In this document: piece by piece, positions 63,471 to 64,000 of the stretch
Layout of the letters: the number at the start of each line of letters is the position of its first letter
How positions within the stretch are numbered: the first letter of the stretch is position 1
Source of the DNA: Dyadobacter sandarakinus
Lineage (GTDB): Bacteria; Bacteroidota; Bacteroidia; Cytophagales; Spirosomataceae
Length of the DNA: 64,000 bases
Direction: 5' to 3'
Assembly: GCF_016894445.1 (NCBI RefSeq)
Contig: NZ_CP056775.1
Span: forward strand, 496,001-560,000
Position numbers and translations under genes: made by a program
Notes under the pieces: generated by a model
What the model saw: the letters and a program-made list of their open reading frames with translations, nothing else
What the model was told of the DNA's origin: nothing
The model's database searches: none

Positions 63471-63501
63471 AAAAGCCTTTGCTCCGGCAGGGGCTTTTTT
63501 T
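63471..63501 (+). terminator. terminator after stress-protein gene
   Basis: AAAAGCC (63471-63477) pairs with GGCTTTT (63492-63498) around a CCGG-containing loop, followed by further T to 63501. It is 22 bp after the stop of the YflT-like gene. Confidence 0.75.
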
Positions 63502-63622
63502 ATGGCCGGACTTTGCAGTTGTGCATTGATTATGAATTTTTTGTAAAATAAATCCTGCCGCCGAAACATTGCTCCCGGGAGCAGGTACGGACGGCAGGAC
63601 TATGTAACTTTTGCTACGGAAA

Positions 63623-64000
63623 CTATATCTTAATGCCCAGTTTTTTCGCAATGTCGGCGAACATTTCCGGATCTATACCCACTTCTCCGGGTGAGTTCAG
63701 TTGGGGCTCTTCGTCCAGGTCGGGCATAGGATAGCCTTCGGGTGAGCCAAATACCACTTCCAGTGGAAGACCATCTTCCGGGTGGGGGCCATTGAATACA
63801 AGTCCTGCTTTCTGGTAATCGTCCTTGCTGAATGTATAAAGCTTCCGGTGAAGGCCATTTTCTTCATATTTCCGGGTTTCGGGAAATGCCTTGTTGCTCA
63901 GGTCAGGTACGGGTACAAGCTTGGTTACCGCCACGCCTGTAAGTATTTCCAGTGCCCTGGCATAAGCCACTACGTGCAAACCACCCCTTACCAGCAGAAA
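63623..64000 (-). CDS. manganese catalase, 5' truncated by window edge
   Basis: The frame is open to the window edge (64000), so the true start is outside; the TTG-started 118 residues are the C-terminal part plus seven further codons (FLLVRGG). The segment LLVRGG then VVAYARALEILTGVAVTK and FNGPHPEDGLPLEVV match the C-terminal half of manganese catalases (usual form LLVRGGxHQxAYARALE). It lacks the di-manganese helices, which are upstream of the window. It detoxifies hydrogen peroxide. Convergent with the stress-protein gene. Confidence 0.9.
   Translation of the reverse strand, partial: FLLVRGGLHVVAYARALEILTGVAVTKLVPVPDLSNKAFPETRKYEENGLHRKLYTFSKDDYQKAGLVFNGPHPEDGLPLEVVFGSPEGYPMPDLDEEPQLNSPGEVGIDPEMFADIAKKLGIKI

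Noticed and set aside
1..64000. CRISPR arrays, insertion sequences, tRNA and rRNA genes
   Set aside because: Scanned by eye for regular repeats, transposase motifs and RNA cores; none found.

Overview
The window looks like chromosome of a Bacteroidota member, most likely a Spirosomataceae/Cytophagales relative such as Dyadobacter. The reasons are the SusC/SusD pair, large FtsX/MacB-type permeases without a linked ATPase, LytS/LytTR two-component genes, many lipoproteins, a glycan-degrading gene set, start sites without strong Shine-Dalgarno sequences, and TAnnTTTG-like promoter boxes. No rRNA, tRNA, insertion sequence, prophage or CRISPR array was seen. Several blocks are clearly AT-richer than the rest (about 1.76-2.43, 5.3-5.8, 11.1-13.1, 32.7-34.2 and 53.4-55.6 kb) and are probably acquired accessory genes. 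The first gene (FtsX-type permease) and the last (manganese catalase) run off the ends.

Layout. 0-7 kb: two FtsX-type permeases and three lipoproteins. 7.3-11 kb: a membrane protein, then two LytS-type sensor kinases and one LytTR response regulator. 11.2-13.1 kb: an AT-rich pair with a GT-C-like membrane protein. 13.4-18.2 kb: a GH2 glycosidase divergent from a third FtsX-type permease, then a decayed sterol-desaturase/fatty-acid-hydroxylase gene. 19.3-28.8 kb: a sulfatase, then a SAM-type riboswitch leading into a TlpA-like thioredoxin, a cysteine desulfurase and a SusC/SusD pair, closed by a strong terminator. This reads as a sulfur-status-controlled nutrient-import operon. 29-32.6 kb: redox and small accessory genes, with a Crp/Fnr regulator divergent from a quinone oxidoreductase across an Fnr/FixK-like palindrome. 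32.7-34.3 kb: an XRE regulator and a DUF1016 (YhcG) nuclease with paired operator-like repeats.

34.4-39.5 kb (minus strand): a metal/thiol cluster. In transcription order it encodes a small CNGKC-motif membrane protein, an MbnP-like copper lipoprotein, an MbnH-like di-haem enzyme, an outer-membrane protein with a mature CDICGC N-terminus, a DsbA/YjbH-like protein whose reading frame carries an in-frame amber stop, and a thioredoxin-like protein. 39.6-46.1 kb: DUF1810, a REP-like inverted repeat, a second sulfatase, DoxX and HxlR across a triple direct repeat, an SDR and an AraC regulator. 46.2 kb: a 5' stub of a CsaA-type tRNA-binding gene. 47.1-49.1 kb: an ECF sigma factor paired with a protein built like the dual-membrane-spanning anti-sigma factors of Bacteroides. 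50-64 kb: small stress and hypothetical proteins, an M48 protease, a GH92 enzyme with Gln at the usual catalytic-acid position, DUF808, a Tat-exported phospholipase C, a YflT-type stress protein and the partial Mn-catalase.

The strongest candidates for new biology are the SAM-riboswitch/SusCD sulfur operon, the MbnPH-centred copper cluster with its interrupted DsbA-like gene, the sigma/trans-envelope anti-sigma pair, and the atypical GH92. All functions are read from sequence motifs and family knowledge; no database search was run.
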